Notes: a model not told the origin generated them from the letters alone. A stretch of 59,798 bases of DNA from Rhodospirillaceae bacterium (GCA_002721365.1 PBKC01000036.1:1-59798), one strand, 5' to 3'. Shown: positions 8,746 through 17,164, counted from the stretch's first letter. A program made the numbers and translations.

Positions 8746-9837
8746 TCAGACCTCCAGGCCCTTAAGATCGCTTTCAGGGACGCCGACCGCGCGGGCTGTC
8801 TCCAGGATCGACTCCCAGGCATTCTCGGTCAGCGGCACGCCCTCGGCCTTGCGCTTGGCGCGGCTGATCATCTCCGGCTCGCCCGGCAGCAGGACCTCAT
8901 CGACGCCGGCGGCGGGCTTCGCGGTCTTCACGAAGTCCACATAGCGCTTCACCTCGTCGCCGAAGAAGTGCCCGGCGTCGAAGGCTTCAATGCTCATGAA
9001 GATCGACAGCATGCCGTTCAGCAGCTTGTTCTCGTCCTTCTGCGCGGCGCCGCCACGGGTCAGCGCGCCGCCCAGGAACTCGCACATGATCGAGAGGCCC
9101 GAGCCCTTGTGCTCGCCCATGGCGCGGATGGCGCCGGAGCCGCTGCGGTTGTCCAAGGGCTGCGAGGAATCGAACTTGCCGTAGATCACCAGCGGATCCT
9201 CGGTCAGCGTGCCGTCGCCGTCGATCAGCGCCCCCTTGGGCAGGGGCTTGCCGCCGCTCAGCGCCACCAGGCACTTGCCCTCGGCGACGATCGAGGTGGC
9301 GAAGTCGAGGATCAGCGGCCAGGTGCCTTCGCGCGGCACGCCGATGGCGATGGGGTTGGTCGACATGCGCCGCTCCGCCCCGCCGAAGGGGGCGACCAGC
9401 ATGCCGAGGCCGGTGGTGTTGACGAAGTGGATCGAGATCTGGCCGGCCGCCGCCGCCATCTCCGCCCAGTCGCCGATCCGGCCCAGATGGCCGGAATTGC
9501 GGATGGCGACGATCGAGGCGCCGTTCTTCTTGGCCTTGTCGATGCCCATCTGCACCGCGAACGGGCCGACGCTCTGGCCGAAGCCGGACTTGCCGTCGAC
9601 GACGGTGATGACGTCGGTGTCCATCGCCACCTCGGGCGTCTGGTTGGCGACGACCTTGCCTTCCTTCAGCCAGTTGACGTAGCGCGGCACCCGGATGACG
9701 CCGTGGGAGTCGTGCCCGGCAAGGTTCGATTCGACGAGATAGCGGCCGATGCGCTCGGCTTCGTCGCGATTGCAGCCGGCCCTCTCGAAAACGTCCTGAA
9801 CCAAACCCCTGAGCTTCTGATAGTCGACGTGGATCAA
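8746..9837 (-). CDS. Ldh family (malate/L-lactate dehydrogenase-like) oxidoreductase, paralogue 1
   Basis: 363 residues from a TTG start at 9837, with AGGGAGAG just upstream. It carries the family's N-terminal GHDSHGVIRVPRY motif (His thought to be catalytic), NSGHLGRIGDWAEMA, and the NPIAIGVPRE and LDFATS segments of the NAD(P)-binding part. The family (LDH2/MDH2) reduces or oxidises 2-hydroxy/2-keto acids, and includes malate, ureidoglycolate and delta-1-piperideine-2-carboxylate enzymes. It is one of three adjacent paralogues and the most divergent; it lies 287 bp downstream of the other two, separated by a repeat. Substrate cannot be assigned. Confidence 0.9.
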   Translation of the reverse strand: MIHVDYQKLRGLVQDVFERAGCNRDEAERIGRYLVESNLAGHDSHGVIRVPRYVNWLKEGKVVANQTPEVAMDTDVITVVDGKSGFGQSVGPFAVQMGIDKAKKNGASIVAIRNSGHLGRIGDWAEMAAAAGQISIHFVNTTGLGMLVAPFGGAERRMSTNPIAIGVPREGTWPLILDFATSIVAEGKCLVALSGGKPLPKGALIDGDGTLTEDPLVIYGKFDSSQPLDNRSGSGAIRAMGEHKGSGLSIMCEFLGGALTRGGAAQKDENKLLNGMLSIFMSIEAFDAGHFFGDEVKRYVDFVKTAKPAAGVDEVLLPGEPEMISRAKRKAEGVPLTENAWESILETARAVGVPESDLKGLEV

Positions 9838-9986
9838 CGGTCTCTCCCTGATGCCTGATATGAGGGCCGGCGCCCGGCGCGAAACTACACCGGCCCCCGA
9901 GGGGCGACAAGCGCGCGGCGGGCGGCTGGCCTATGTTTGGGACGTGTGGGGTGGGGGGGGGTCTGGGGTCGGTGTGTGCGGCTCCG

Positions 9987-10107
9987 CCCCCTCCCAACCC
10001 TCCCCCTCGCGGGAGAGGGCTCTTCGGAGCGGTTGTTGAGGCTCTGCTTTAGCTGCCAGACCCTACAGCACCCCCTCTCCCTTCAGGGGGAGGGTTGGGG
10101 AGGGGGC
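9987..10107. repeat. dispersed inverted repeat between Ldh paralogues
   Basis: The 287-base gap 9838-10124 contains no gene. It carries an inverted repeat whose arms are CCCTCCCAACCCTCCCCCT near 9989 and AGGGGGAGGGTTGGGGAGGG near 10085, with a CTCTCCC/GGGAGAG hairpin inside. It is related in composition to the element at 1465-1575. Confidence 0.6.
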
Positions 10108-10124
10108 AGGGCCGCGCCGCGGCC

Positions 10125-11192
10125 TCAGCCCATCAGTTCGATCACATCGGTATCGTTCATCCCGACCGAGCGGGCGGCGGCGGTGATCTGATCCCAGGTC
10201 TTGTCGTCGATCTCCAGCCCGTGGGCGAGGCGGTCGGCGCGGCTGCGCTCCTCCGGCTCGCCGGGCATCAGGATGCTGCCGCCTTCCTCGAGCGGCGGCG
10301 ATCCCTTCACCCACGCGACGAAGCGGTCGATCTCCTCCGCGTAGCTCGCTTCCGGCATGAACACCGCCGGGTCGAGGACCACCGTCAGCATGTTGTTGAC
10401 GATCATGTAGGCGGAGGGGTTCTCGGGATTGCTCGCCCCGCCGCCGCTCAGCGCCCCGGCCAGGGTCTCGACGAGGACGCCGAGGGCGAAGCCCTTATGG
10501 CCGGCGAAGGGCAGGATGGCCCCCGGCGGGTCGGCGTAGAACACCTCCGGATCGGTGGTCGGTTGCCCGTTCGCGTCGATCAGGCATCCTTCCGGTACCG
10601 GCACGCCTTTGTTGCGGGCCACGCGGATCTTGCCGTTGGCGATCACGCAAGCCGACAGGTCGGCGACGATCGGCGATCCGCCCTTGACCGGGATGCCGGC
10701 GGCGATCGGATCGGCCGAGAGCCGCCGGTCGCTGCCGCCGAACGGGGCGACGAGGATGCCGCCGCCCGAGGTGTTCACCCAGTGCAGCGAGATCTTGCCG
10801 GCCTCGGCCGCCATGATCGCCCAGTCGCCGATGCGCCCGAGATGGCCGCTGTTGCGGAGCGCTACCACCGAAATGCCCGAATGGGTGCATTTCTGGATTG
10901 CGAGCCGCATGGTCTGTTCGCCGACCGTCTGGCCGAAGCCGAAACGGCCATCGACCACCGCCAGGACGTCGGTCTCCGAGACGACTTCGATGGTCTGGTT
11001 GGGGATCAGCTCCTTGGCCAGAACCCGCTCGATGTACTGGGGAATGCGGATGACGCCGTGGGAGTCGTGGCCGACCAGGTTCGCGTCGACCAGCCGGTGG
11101 GCGATGGTGGCGGCTTCCTCCGGCGTGCTGCCGGCGCGCTGGAAGATCGTCGTGGCGAGGCGTTCGACGGCGTTGCTGGCGAAGCGTTTCAC
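10125..11192 (-). CDS. Ldh family oxidoreductase, paralogue 2
   Basis: 355 residues from a GTG at 11192, one base after the stop of paralogue 3 (TGACGTG), so strongly coupled. Shared motifs: GHDSHGVIRIPQYIE, NSGHLGRIGDWAIMAAEAG, WVNTSGGGILVAPFGGSDRR and ADPIAAGIPVKGG. It is far closer to paralogue 3 than to paralogue 1 over the WVNTSG-GILVAPFGGSDRRLSA block, suggesting a recent tandem duplication of 2 and 3. Predicted NAD(P)-dependent 2-hydroxyacid (or cyclic imino acid) oxidoreductase in the cytoplasm; substrate unknown. Confidence 0.9.
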   Translation of the reverse strand: MKRFASNAVERLATTIFQRAGSTPEEAATIAHRLVDANLVGHDSHGVIRIPQYIERVLAKELIPNQTIEVVSETDVLAVVDGRFGFGQTVGEQTMRLAIQKCTHSGISVVALRNSGHLGRIGDWAIMAAEAGKISLHWVNTSGGGILVAPFGGSDRRLSADPIAAGIPVKGGSPIVADLSACVIANGKIRVARNKGVPVPEGCLIDANGQPTTDPEVFYADPPGAILPFAGHKGFALGVLVETLAGALSGGGASNPENPSAYMIVNNMLTVVLDPAVFMPEASYAEEIDRFVAWVKGSPPLEEGGSILMPGEPEERSRADRLAHGLEIDDKTWDQITAAARSVGMNDTDVIELMG

Positions 11193-11193
11193 G

Positions 11194-12258
11194 TCAGGCC
11201 ACCAGTTCCATGATCTCCGCCTGCGACAGCCCGACCTGGCCGGCCGTATCGAGAAGCTGGTTCCAGGTCTTGTCGTCGAGCGGCAGGCCGTTCGCCAGCC
11301 GGTCGGCTTTGGTACGGCTTTCGGGATCGCCGGGCATCAGGATCTCGCCGCCCGGCGTGATCGGCGGCGACGCCTTCACCCATTTGACGAAGCGCTCCAT
11401 CTCCTCGGCATAGGCGCTGCCGCCGACGAACTTCGCCGGGTCCAGCAGCAGGGTGAACATGCCGTTGGTGACGCCCTTGGCGTTGGGGTTGTCGGGGTGG
11501 CTGCAATGGCCGCCGGACAAGGCGCCGGCCAGGACTTCGCAGACGACGCTCAGGGCGTAGCCCTTGTGGCCGGCGATGGGCAGGATCGCGCCGACCGGAT
11601 CGGCGTAGAAGGCGTTGGGATCGCGAGTGGGATTGCCGTGCCCATCGATAATAGCGTTTTCAGGGACTTCAACGCCTTTATTGAGAGCGACCTTGATCTT
11701 TCCCTCGGCGATCACACAGGTCGACAGGTCCATGACGATGGGCTCGCCGCCATCGACCGGAATGCCTGCGGCCATGGGATTCGCGGAGAGCCGCCGGTCG
11801 CTGCCGCCGAAGGGGGCGACCAGGATGCCGGCGCCGCTGGTGTTGACCCAGTGCACCGAGATCAGCTTCTGGTCCGTCGCCATCAGCGCCCAGTCGCCGA
11901 TGCGGCCGATATGGCCGGCGTTGCGGAGCGCGGTGACGGCGACGCCGCTCTTCTTGGCCTTGGCGATGCCGATCTCCATCGCCTCCTCGCCGACCACCTG
12001 ACCGAAGCCGAAATTGCCGTCGATCACGGCGATGGCGTCGTTCTCGAACACCACCGAGGCGTGCTGATTGGCGACCACCTGGCCCTTGCCCATCCAGTCG
12101 ATGTAGGAGGGCACACGAATGACGCCGTGGGAGTCGTGCCCGACCAGATTGGCCTCGACCAGATGGCGCGCGATGATCGACGCCTCGCGATCGTCCGAGC
12201 CGGCGTGCGCGAAGATCGCCTTGACCAGACGCTCGACCGATTCGTGCTTGTAGGCCAT
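11194..12258 (-). CDS. Ldh family oxidoreductase, paralogue 3
   Basis: 354 residues. The ATG at 12258 is chosen because GGGAGGAAGGGA lies directly before it; an upstream in-frame start at 12339 would add a non-conserved tail. Motifs: GHDSHGVIRVPSYID, NAGHIGRIGDWALMA, WVNTSGAGILVAPFGGSDRR and ANPMAAGIPVDGG. It is the first gene of the leftward pair 12258-10125. The presence of three family members in a row suggests related 2-keto/2-hydroxy acid substrates, possibly sugar-acid derived given the adjacent enolase-superfamily gene. Confidence 0.9.
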   Translation of the reverse strand: MAYKHESVERLVKAIFAHAGSDDREASIIARHLVEANLVGHDSHGVIRVPSYIDWMGKGQVVANQHASVVFENDAIAVIDGNFGFGQVVGEEAMEIGIAKAKKSGVAVTALRNAGHIGRIGDWALMATDQKLISVHWVNTSGAGILVAPFGGSDRRLSANPMAAGIPVDGGEPIVMDLSTCVIAEGKIKVALNKGVEVPENAIIDGHGNPTRDPNAFYADPVGAILPIAGHKGYALSVVCEVLAGALSGGHCSHPDNPNAKGVTNGMFTLLLDPAKFVGGSAYAEEMERFVKWVKASPPITPGGEILMPGDPESRTKADRLANGLPLDDKTWNQLLDTAGQVGLSQAEIMELVA

Positions 12259-12368
12259 TCCCTTCCTCCCTTGACGTTTTTCGTTGAAATCGGAGCCTGA
12301 GAATTGCCGGCTTTGGGCCGCCTGTCCACATCGGGGCATGAGCGGACACAGACCGCACTATCCTAGCA

Positions 12369-12422
12369 CCGTCATCGCGCGGCCTGGATCGCCGCGCTCC
12401 CTTCGATCGCTCGCGATGACGG
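12369..12422. repeat. dispersed palindrome (CCGTCATCGCG...CGCGATGACGG)
   Basis: A 54-base element with CCGTCATCGCG at one end and CGCGATGACGG at the other lies in the 177-base gap between the acetyltransferase gene and the Ldh operon. It is a member of the widespread GTCATYGCG palindrome class. No other gene is seen in this gap; the promoter of the Ldh operon must lie here but I cannot pick it with confidence. Confidence 0.6.
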
Positions 12423-12435
12423 AGAAGGGTGAGCG

Positions 12436-13017
12436 TCAGCCGGCGATGCGCTCGACCAAGGCCGCCTTGATGCCGGGCCAGTCGTCGGTGATGACGCCGA
12501 ACTGGACGGTGTCGCGGACGTAGCCGTGCTGGACGATCATATGCCGGCGCAGCACGCCTTCCTCGATGGCGCCGAGGCGGTGGAGCGCCTTGCGCGAGCG
12601 GTCGTTGCGGGAATCGCAGCGGAAGTCGATGCGGTTCACGCCCAGCGTCTCGAAGGCGTGGGCCATCATCAGCAACTTGCACTCGGGATTGACGAAGCCA
12701 CCCCAGACCGAGGGCGCGTACCACGTGCTGCCGATCTCCAGCCGCTTGTGCTCGGGCGCCAGGTTGATGTAGCGGCTGCTGCCGACGATCGCGCCGGTTT
12801 CCTTCACCCGGATGACGAAATGGCATTCGCGGCCGGCATCATGGGCGCCATGGGCCTGGGCGAACCAGGGCTCGAAGTGATCGCCCGAACCGTCGAGGAA
12901 CATGTAGGGCCAGATGCGGGGGTCGTCAGCGGCGGCCTGAAGGCCGTCCCGGTGCTCCCAGGCGAGCGGTTCCAGTCGAATCAGGCGACCATCCAGTTCT
13001 GCGGCGGCGATGTTCAT
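12436..13017 (-). CDS. GNAT family N-acetyltransferase (RimJ/RimL type)
   Basis: 193 residues. The order LIRLEPL, FVIRVKETGAIVGSSRYINL, EIGSTWYAPSVWGG, NPECKLLMMAHAFE, VNRIDFRCDSRNDRSRKALHRLGAIEEGVLRRH is that of RimJ/RimL-like acetyltransferases, with acetyl-CoA contacts expected around the NDRSRKALHRLG helix. Likely acetylates an amino group of a small molecule or protein N-terminus. It is the last gene of the operon 15102-12436, starting 7 bases after the epimerase. Confidence 0.88.
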   Translation of the reverse strand: MNIAAAELDGRLIRLEPLAWEHRDGLQAAADDPRIWPYMFLDGSGDHFEPWFAQAHGAHDAGRECHFVIRVKETGAIVGSSRYINLAPEHKRLEIGSTWYAPSVWGGFVNPECKLLMMAHAFETLGVNRIDFRCDSRNDRSRKALHRLGAIEEGVLRRHMIVQHGYVRDTVQFGVITDDWPGIKAALVERIAG

Positions 13018-13024
13018 GGGAGGA

Positions 13025-13963
13025 TCAATCGGTCTCCAGAGTGGCGAGGAAATCGGCCGTCGCCCGGTCGAGGTCGAAGGCCGGGCGGAAGCCTGTCTCG
13101 GCCTCCAGGCGACCCGTCGCCATGGGCGGATAGAGCAGGGCCGCGGGGACGTCGCGATGGTCGACAGCAGTGCCGGTTCGCGCCGCCAGAGCCCGGGCGA
13201 TAGCGGCGAAGGTCGTGGTGAAGCCGTTGACGTTGTAGATCGGCGCCAGCGGACCCCGATGGCGGAGCAGGTGAAGGCACAGCGCCGCCACGTCCTTCAC
13301 GTACATCAGGTCGAACGGGGCCGGGTCGCCTTCGACGGTCACCGGCTCGCCGCGCGCGGCGGCGGCATATGCGCCGCGGATGGCCGCGCCGGCTCCGGCG
13401 TACCAGAGGCCCGGTCCGAACAGGAGAGGAAGACGCACTCCCGTCACCGCCACGCCGTGCCGGGTGCGGTAGTAGTCCGCGACCTGCTCGGCCAGCGCCT
13501 TGGTCAGGCCATAGAGGCTGGCGGGGCGCGGCGCTGCGGTTTCGTCGACTGGCTGGTTTCCGTATTCGGAGGGATGGCCGAACACGGTCGTCGAACTGGC
13601 CCACAGGAGACGGGAGGTGCCGGCTTCGGCCACTGCGTCGAGAAGGGTGCGGAAGCCCTCCACGTTCACCGCGAACGCCTTCGCTCCATCGGCCGCCGCG
13701 GCGCGGACCAGCCCGCCGCCGCCCTCGCCATAGGCGGCGAGCGAGACGATCCGATCTGCCCCCGACTCCCTGATGGCCGCCGCGACGGCGTCGCGGTCGG
13801 TTATCGAGCCTTCGACGAAGGCGATTCGGTCGAGCAGCCGCCCGTCGAGGCAGGGCTCGGGCGAGGGGCCAAAGACAGTCACTGCAAAGCCTGCGTCCAG
13901 CAGACGCTCGACGAGGTGCCGGCCGACGAAGCCGCTGCCGCCGAAAACGAGAACAGTCTCCAT
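13025..13963 (-). CDS. NAD-dependent epimerase/dehydratase
   Basis: 312 residues. The Rossmann glycine motif is FGGSGFVGRHL (residues 7-17) and the catalytic YxxxK is YGLTK near residue 158, preceded by LLWASSTTVFG. This is an extended SDR acting on a nucleotide sugar or sugar lactone/acid. It starts two bases after the stop of the enolase-superfamily gene, so both are in one operon. In that context oxidation or epimerisation of a sugar acid is plausible but unproven. Confidence 0.88.
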   Translation of the reverse strand: METVLVFGGSGFVGRHLVERLLDAGFAVTVFGPSPEPCLDGRLLDRIAFVEGSITDRDAVAAAIRESGADRIVSLAAYGEGGGGLVRAAAADGAKAFAVNVEGFRTLLDAVAEAGTSRLLWASSTTVFGHPSEYGNQPVDETAAPRPASLYGLTKALAEQVADYYRTRHGVAVTGVRLPLLFGPGLWYAGAGAAIRGAYAAAARGEPVTVEGDPAPFDLMYVKDVAALCLHLLRHRGPLAPIYNVNGFTTTFAAIARALAARTGTAVDHRDVPAALLYPPMATGRLEAETGFRPAFDLDRATADFLATLETD

Positions 13964-13965
13964 CG

Positions 13966-15102
13966 TCAGCAGACGGTGAAGCGCTTTACCACCGCCGGGT
14001 CGAGCTCGATGCCGAGGCCGGGCTTGTCGGGCACGGTGAGCCAGCCGTCCGCCTCGGCGATCGGCTCCTTCAGGAGGTCGTCGCGGAGCGGGTTCTCACC
14101 GCGGTCGTATTCCAGCATCGCCGGATGCGGCACGTTCTCGGTGTGGGGCGAGGCCGGCATGGCGGCGAGGAAGTGGACGGCGGTGGCAAGGCCGACGGCG
14201 CCGCCCCAGACATGCGGCTCCATGTGGATGTTCTCCATATAGGCGATGCCGGCGATCGCCAGGGTCTCGTCGAGGCCGCCGCAGATGGTGATGTCGGGCT
14301 GGAGGATGTGGGCGCAGCGCCCGTCGGTCAGCCGCTTGAAGTCGTGGACGGTGTAGAGCGCCTCGCCGGTCGCGACCCGCATCGGCGCCCGCGCGGTGAG
14401 CTCGGTATAGCCGGCGAAGTCGTGGGGCGGCAACGGCTCCTCGTACCAATGGATGTCGTAAGGAGCGATCGCCCGCATGCTCTCCAGCGTCTGGTCGACG
14501 GTGAGGTTGCCGTTGGCGTCGACCATCAGGAGCTTGTCCGGGCCGATCATCTCCCGCGCCAGCTTCACCCGCTCGACGTCGCTCTCCACCGAGGCGCCGA
14601 TCTTGATCTTGGTGCCGGGATAGCGGTGCGCCTCGCCGATCTCCAACTGCTGGGCGATGCCGTAGCTGTCGTCGTTGCTGTAGTAGCCGGTGGACGCATA
14701 GGCGGGGACCCGGTCCAGCCGCTTGCCGCCCAGGAGCTTGCAGAGCGGCACGCCCAGAAGCTTCGCGTGGATGTCGTAGAGGGCAACGTTGATGCCGCTC
14801 AGCGCCGCGGTCATCGGGTTCTGGATGCCCGCATGGTACATCCTGGCGTAGAGGGTGTGGCGGACCTGGTTGAAGTCGAAGATCTCGCGCCCTTCGAAGA
14901 ACGGCCGCAGGATGTCGACATAAGCCTTCACCACGGTCGGCGGTCCCCACGCCTCGCCGAGGCCGACCACGCCGTCGGAGGTCTCGATCTCGATCAGGGT
15001 CGCGATTCTCACGGCCGTCATGCCGCGCGCGTTCCCATAGGCGCGGCCGTTCGCCATCCGATATTCGAGCCCGGTGCTCCGGACCGCCGTGATCTTCGTC
15101 AT
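13966..15102 (-). CDS. mandelate racemase/muconate lactonizing enzyme family protein
   Basis: 378 residues, the normal size for the enolase superfamily. Visible features: N-terminal capping domain, catalytic KxK motif (KIKIG) in the barrel, metal ligands in VDANGN, HWYEEPL and ATGE, and a conserved His in PHVWGG. These enzymes abstract the proton alpha to a carboxylate, giving dehydration, racemisation or cycloisomerisation; most genomic relatives with this set are sugar-acid dehydratases. It heads the leftward operon with an epimerase and an acetyltransferase. Substrate cannot be read from sequence. Confidence 0.92.
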   Translation of the reverse strand: MTKITAVRSTGLEYRMANGRAYGNARGMTAVRIATLIEIETSDGVVGLGEAWGPPTVVKAYVDILRPFFEGREIFDFNQVRHTLYARMYHAGIQNPMTAALSGINVALYDIHAKLLGVPLCKLLGGKRLDRVPAYASTGYYSNDDSYGIAQQLEIGEAHRYPGTKIKIGASVESDVERVKLAREMIGPDKLLMVDANGNLTVDQTLESMRAIAPYDIHWYEEPLPPHDFAGYTELTARAPMRVATGEALYTVHDFKRLTDGRCAHILQPDITICGGLDETLAIAGIAYMENIHMEPHVWGGAVGLATAVHFLAAMPASPHTENVPHPAMLEYDRGENPLRDDLLKEPIAEADGWLTVPDKPGLGIELDPAVVKRFTVC

Positions 15103-15229
15103 CGCTCGCCTCCCGTCAGCCTGACCTCTCGCTGGGTCTGTCGGCAGAATAGCGGTTCCGGATGGCGGCGGTCATCGCTTCCGAGGAAGCGGCTGCGACG
15201 GAGGTGTCGGGAATCCTTACACTATCCGT

Positions 15230-15508
15230 TAGGGGTAGTGCGCAGGCAGCCGCCGAAACCTCCGGAAACCGGGGGCTTGGCGGTCTTGGCACGGCTGATG
15301 CTTACCGTGTAACGCGAGAACGACGCACCCGTGACCCCTTGGGAAGCGTCGAGGAATGCCGGAAAGAGTGCCCCCTTTTCCGGCGCGCAAAGCGCTCTTC
15401 GGGCGAGGGGATCGCCCCCGTCACGCCAGTGACACGGGGCCGAATCGCCAGACCTGAGCTCGAAAGCGATGACGGCGGCTCTCTTCGGAGAGCCGCCGTT
15501 TCTCTTTG
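15230..15508 (+). ncRNA. candidate structured non-coding RNA
   Basis: The 468-base stretch 15103-15571 has no convincing gene. On the + strand it forms a run of separate hairpins: 15260-15274 (CTCCGG/CCGGGG), 15290-15309 (CACGG/CCGTG), 15321-15351 (CGACGC/GCGTCG), 15358-15384 (GCCGGAAA/TTTCCGGC), 15385-15395 (GCGC/GCGC), 15401-15417 (GGGCGA/TCGCCC), a CCCCGT/ACGGGG stem near 15420, and then the terminator at 15473. Because no + strand gene lies upstream, the terminator implies a non-coding transcript. The 5' end is a guess, from a weak TACACT at 15218-15223. I do not see tmRNA, SRP RNA or RNase P signatures. Confidence 0.35.
15473..15507 (+). terminator. strong intrinsic terminator with TTCG tetraloop
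   Basis: Perfect 11-bp stem (CGGCGGCTCTC at 15473-15483, GAGAGCCGCCG at 15488-15498) closed by a C(TTCG)G tetraloop and followed by TTTCTCTTT. The T-tract and tetraloop orientation show it works on the + strand, where no coding gene precedes it. Confidence 0.8.
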
Positions 15509-15571
15509 CGCCTTCACCGTTGAGCCAGACAGGCGCCAACGCAGGAATTTCTTAACAGGCTCGGTCGAGAA

Positions 15572-15646
15572 TGGTGGGCGCACCTGGGATTGAACCAGGG
15601 ACCCCCGCCGTGTGAAGACGGTGCTCTCCCGCTGAGCTATACGCCC
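15572..15646 (-). tRNA. tRNA-Val (anticodon CAC)
   Basis: 75 bases on the minus strand fold as a full cloverleaf: acceptor GGGCGTA/TGCGCCC, D-arm GCTC/GAGC, anticodon stem CCGTC/GGCGG with loop TTCACAC (anticodon CAC, reading GTG), T-arm CCTGG/CCAGG with TTCAATC loop, and an encoded ACCA end (15572-15575). A good promoter precedes it at 15677-15705. Confidence 0.97.
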
Positions 15647-15676
15647 AAACCGACCGAAACCTCAGAGAGGGCCAGC

Positions 15677-15705
15677 ATTTAAGAAATGGGGTGGGATGGT
15701 GTCAA
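15677..15705 (-). promoter_or_regulatory. sigma70-type promoter of tRNA-Val
   Basis: On the minus strand TTGACA (15705-15700), a 17-base spacer and TTAAAT (15682-15677) form a near-consensus housekeeping promoter ending about 30 bases before the tRNA 5' end. Confidence 0.75.
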
Positions 15706-15743
15706 GCTCGCTGATCGGCCATCGCGCGCCGCTTCCGCCGCGA

Positions 15744-15772
15744 TTGATGGCTGAACGGCCCAACGCTATACG
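15744..15772 (+). promoter_or_regulatory. possible glmU promoter giving a (near-)leaderless mRNA
   Basis: TTGATG (15744-15749), a 17-base spacer and TATACG (15767-15772) lie directly before the glmU ATG at 15779. A start site 7 bases beyond the -10 box would fall on the ATG itself, and there is no well-spaced Shine-Dalgarno. Confidence 0.4.
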
Positions 15773-15778
15773 AAGGCC

Positions 15779-17128
15779 ATGACAACACGCTCCATCGCTG
15801 CCGTCGTTCTCGCGGCCGGCAAAGGCACGCGGATGAAGTCCGACCTGCCGAAGGTCCTCCATCCGCTCGCCGGCCGGCCGATGGTCGGCCACCTTCTCGC
15901 CACCGTCGACCAGCTGGAACCGGAACGCACCGTCGTCGTGGTCGGCCACGGCATGGAGGCCGTCTCCGCCGCCGTCGGCGATCGCAGCATCGCGGTGCAG
16001 GAGCCGCAGCGCGGTACCGGCCACGCGGTGATGCAGGCGCGGGCGGCCCTCGACGGGTTCGAAGGCGACGTGCTGGTCCTCTACGGCGACACGCCGCTTC
16101 TCACCCAGGCGACCCTCGAAGCGATGGTCGAGGCGCGGAACGCTCATCCCGACACCGCGGTCGTGGTGCTGGGCATGCGGCCGGACGATCCCGGCGAGTA
16201 CGGCCGGCTGGTGCTGGGCGCGGACGGGATGCTGGACGCCATCGTCGAGTTCAAGGACGCCGACGAGTCGGTCCGGGCGCTCGATCTATGCAATTCAGGC
16301 GTGATGGCGATCGACGCTGCGCGGCTGTTCCCGCTGCTCGATCAAGTCACCGACGACAACGCCAAGGGCGAGTACTACCTGACCGACATCGTCGGACTGG
16401 CCCGACGCGACGGGCTCCGCTGCGCGGTCGTCGAAGCCGATGTCGACGAGTTGATGGGGGTGAATTCCCGCGTCGACCTCGCCGCGGCGGAAGCGGCGGT
16501 GCAGGAGCGGATGCGGCGCGAGGCGATGCTGGCCGGCGCCACCCTGACCGATCCGGGGAGCGTCTGGTTCTGCCATGACACGACGATCGGCCGCGACGTC
16601 ATCATCGGGCCCAACGTGGTCTTCGGTCCGGGCGTGACGATCGGCGACCGGGTCGAGATCCGCCCCTTCTGCCATATCGAGGGCGCGACGGTCGCAGCAG
16701 GCGCCACCGTCGGCCCCTTCGCCCGGCTCCGCCCCGGCGCGGCGGTGGGCGAGGACGCCCATATCGGCAATTTCGTCGAGATCAAGAAGGCGACGGTGGA
16801 GCAGGGCGCCAAGGTCAACCACCTGACCTATATCGGCGACGCGCGGGTGGGGGCGAAGGCCAACATCGGCGCCGGCACCATCACCTGCAACTATGACGGC
16901 TTCAACAAGGCCCATACCGACATCGGCGCCGGTGCGTTCATCGGCTCGAACAGCGCCCTGGTCGCGCCGGTGGCGATCGGCGCCGGCGCCGTGATCGGGG
17001 CTGGCAGCGTCATCACCCGCGACGTCGAGGCCGACGCCCTGGCCGTCACCCGCGCCGAGACGCGGGCCGTGGCGGGCTGGGCGGCCAAGAACCGCGCCAG
17101 GAAGGCGAAGCCCGGCAAGACCAAGTGA
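15779..17128 (+). CDS. glmU: bifunctional UDP-N-acetylglucosamine pyrophosphorylase / glucosamine-1-phosphate N-acetyltransferase
   Basis: 449 residues, matching GlmU. The N-terminal uridyltransferase domain has LAAGKGTRMKSDLPKVLHPL (residues 11-30), the LYGDTPLL metal-site segment and GYGRLV-type motif (GEYGRLV). The C-terminal half is a left-handed beta-helix of hexapeptide repeats, with the acetyl-CoA site around NFVEIKKATV and GAGTITCNYDG. It makes UDP-GlcNAc for peptidoglycan and LPS in the cytoplasm. glmS, the preceding step, follows 74 bp downstream. The start codon is almost at the predicted transcription start (see the promoter entry). Confidence 0.97.
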   Translation: MTTRSIAAVVLAAGKGTRMKSDLPKVLHPLAGRPMVGHLLATVDQLEPERTVVVVGHGMEAVSAAVGDRSIAVQEPQRGTGHAVMQARAALDGFEGDVLVLYGDTPLLTQATLEAMVEARNAHPDTAVVVLGMRPDDPGEYGRLVLGADGMLDAIVEFKDADESVRALDLCNSGVMAIDAARLFPLLDQVTDDNAKGEYYLTDIVGLARRDGLRCAVVEADVDELMGVNSRVDLAAAEAAVQERMRREAMLAGATLTDPGSVWFCHDTTIGRDVIIGPNVVFGPGVTIGDRVEIRPFCHIEGATVAAGATVGPFARLRPGAAVGEDAHIGNFVEIKKATVEQGAKVNHLTYIGDARVGAKANIGAGTITCNYDGFNKAHTDIGAGAFIGSNSALVAPVAIGAGAVIGAGSVITRDVEADALAVTRAETRAVAGWAAKNRARKAKPGKTK

Positions 17129-17145
17129 TCCCCTTCCCTTCGACG

Positions 17146-17164
17146 CGCTCCGGGCCCCGGAGCG
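17146..17164. repeat. perfect inverted repeat between glmU and glmS
   Basis: CGCTCCGG and CCGGAGCG arms with a 3-base centre form a strong hairpin about 40 bases before the glmS start. There is no T-tract, so it is more likely a processing or regulatory hairpin than a terminator. Confidence 0.4.

Noticed and set aside
15230..15508. tmRNA, SRP RNA, RNase P RNA or 6S RNA as identity of the hairpin chain
   Set aside because: The expected signatures (tag-peptide frame, GGAAGG core, GAGGAAAGTCC, or one long bulged hairpin) are not visible, so no name is assigned.
15222..15539. Short open frames inside the hairpin-rich region before tRNA-Val
   Set aside because: They lack a ribosome site, cross the terminator stem, and have no recognisable protein pattern.
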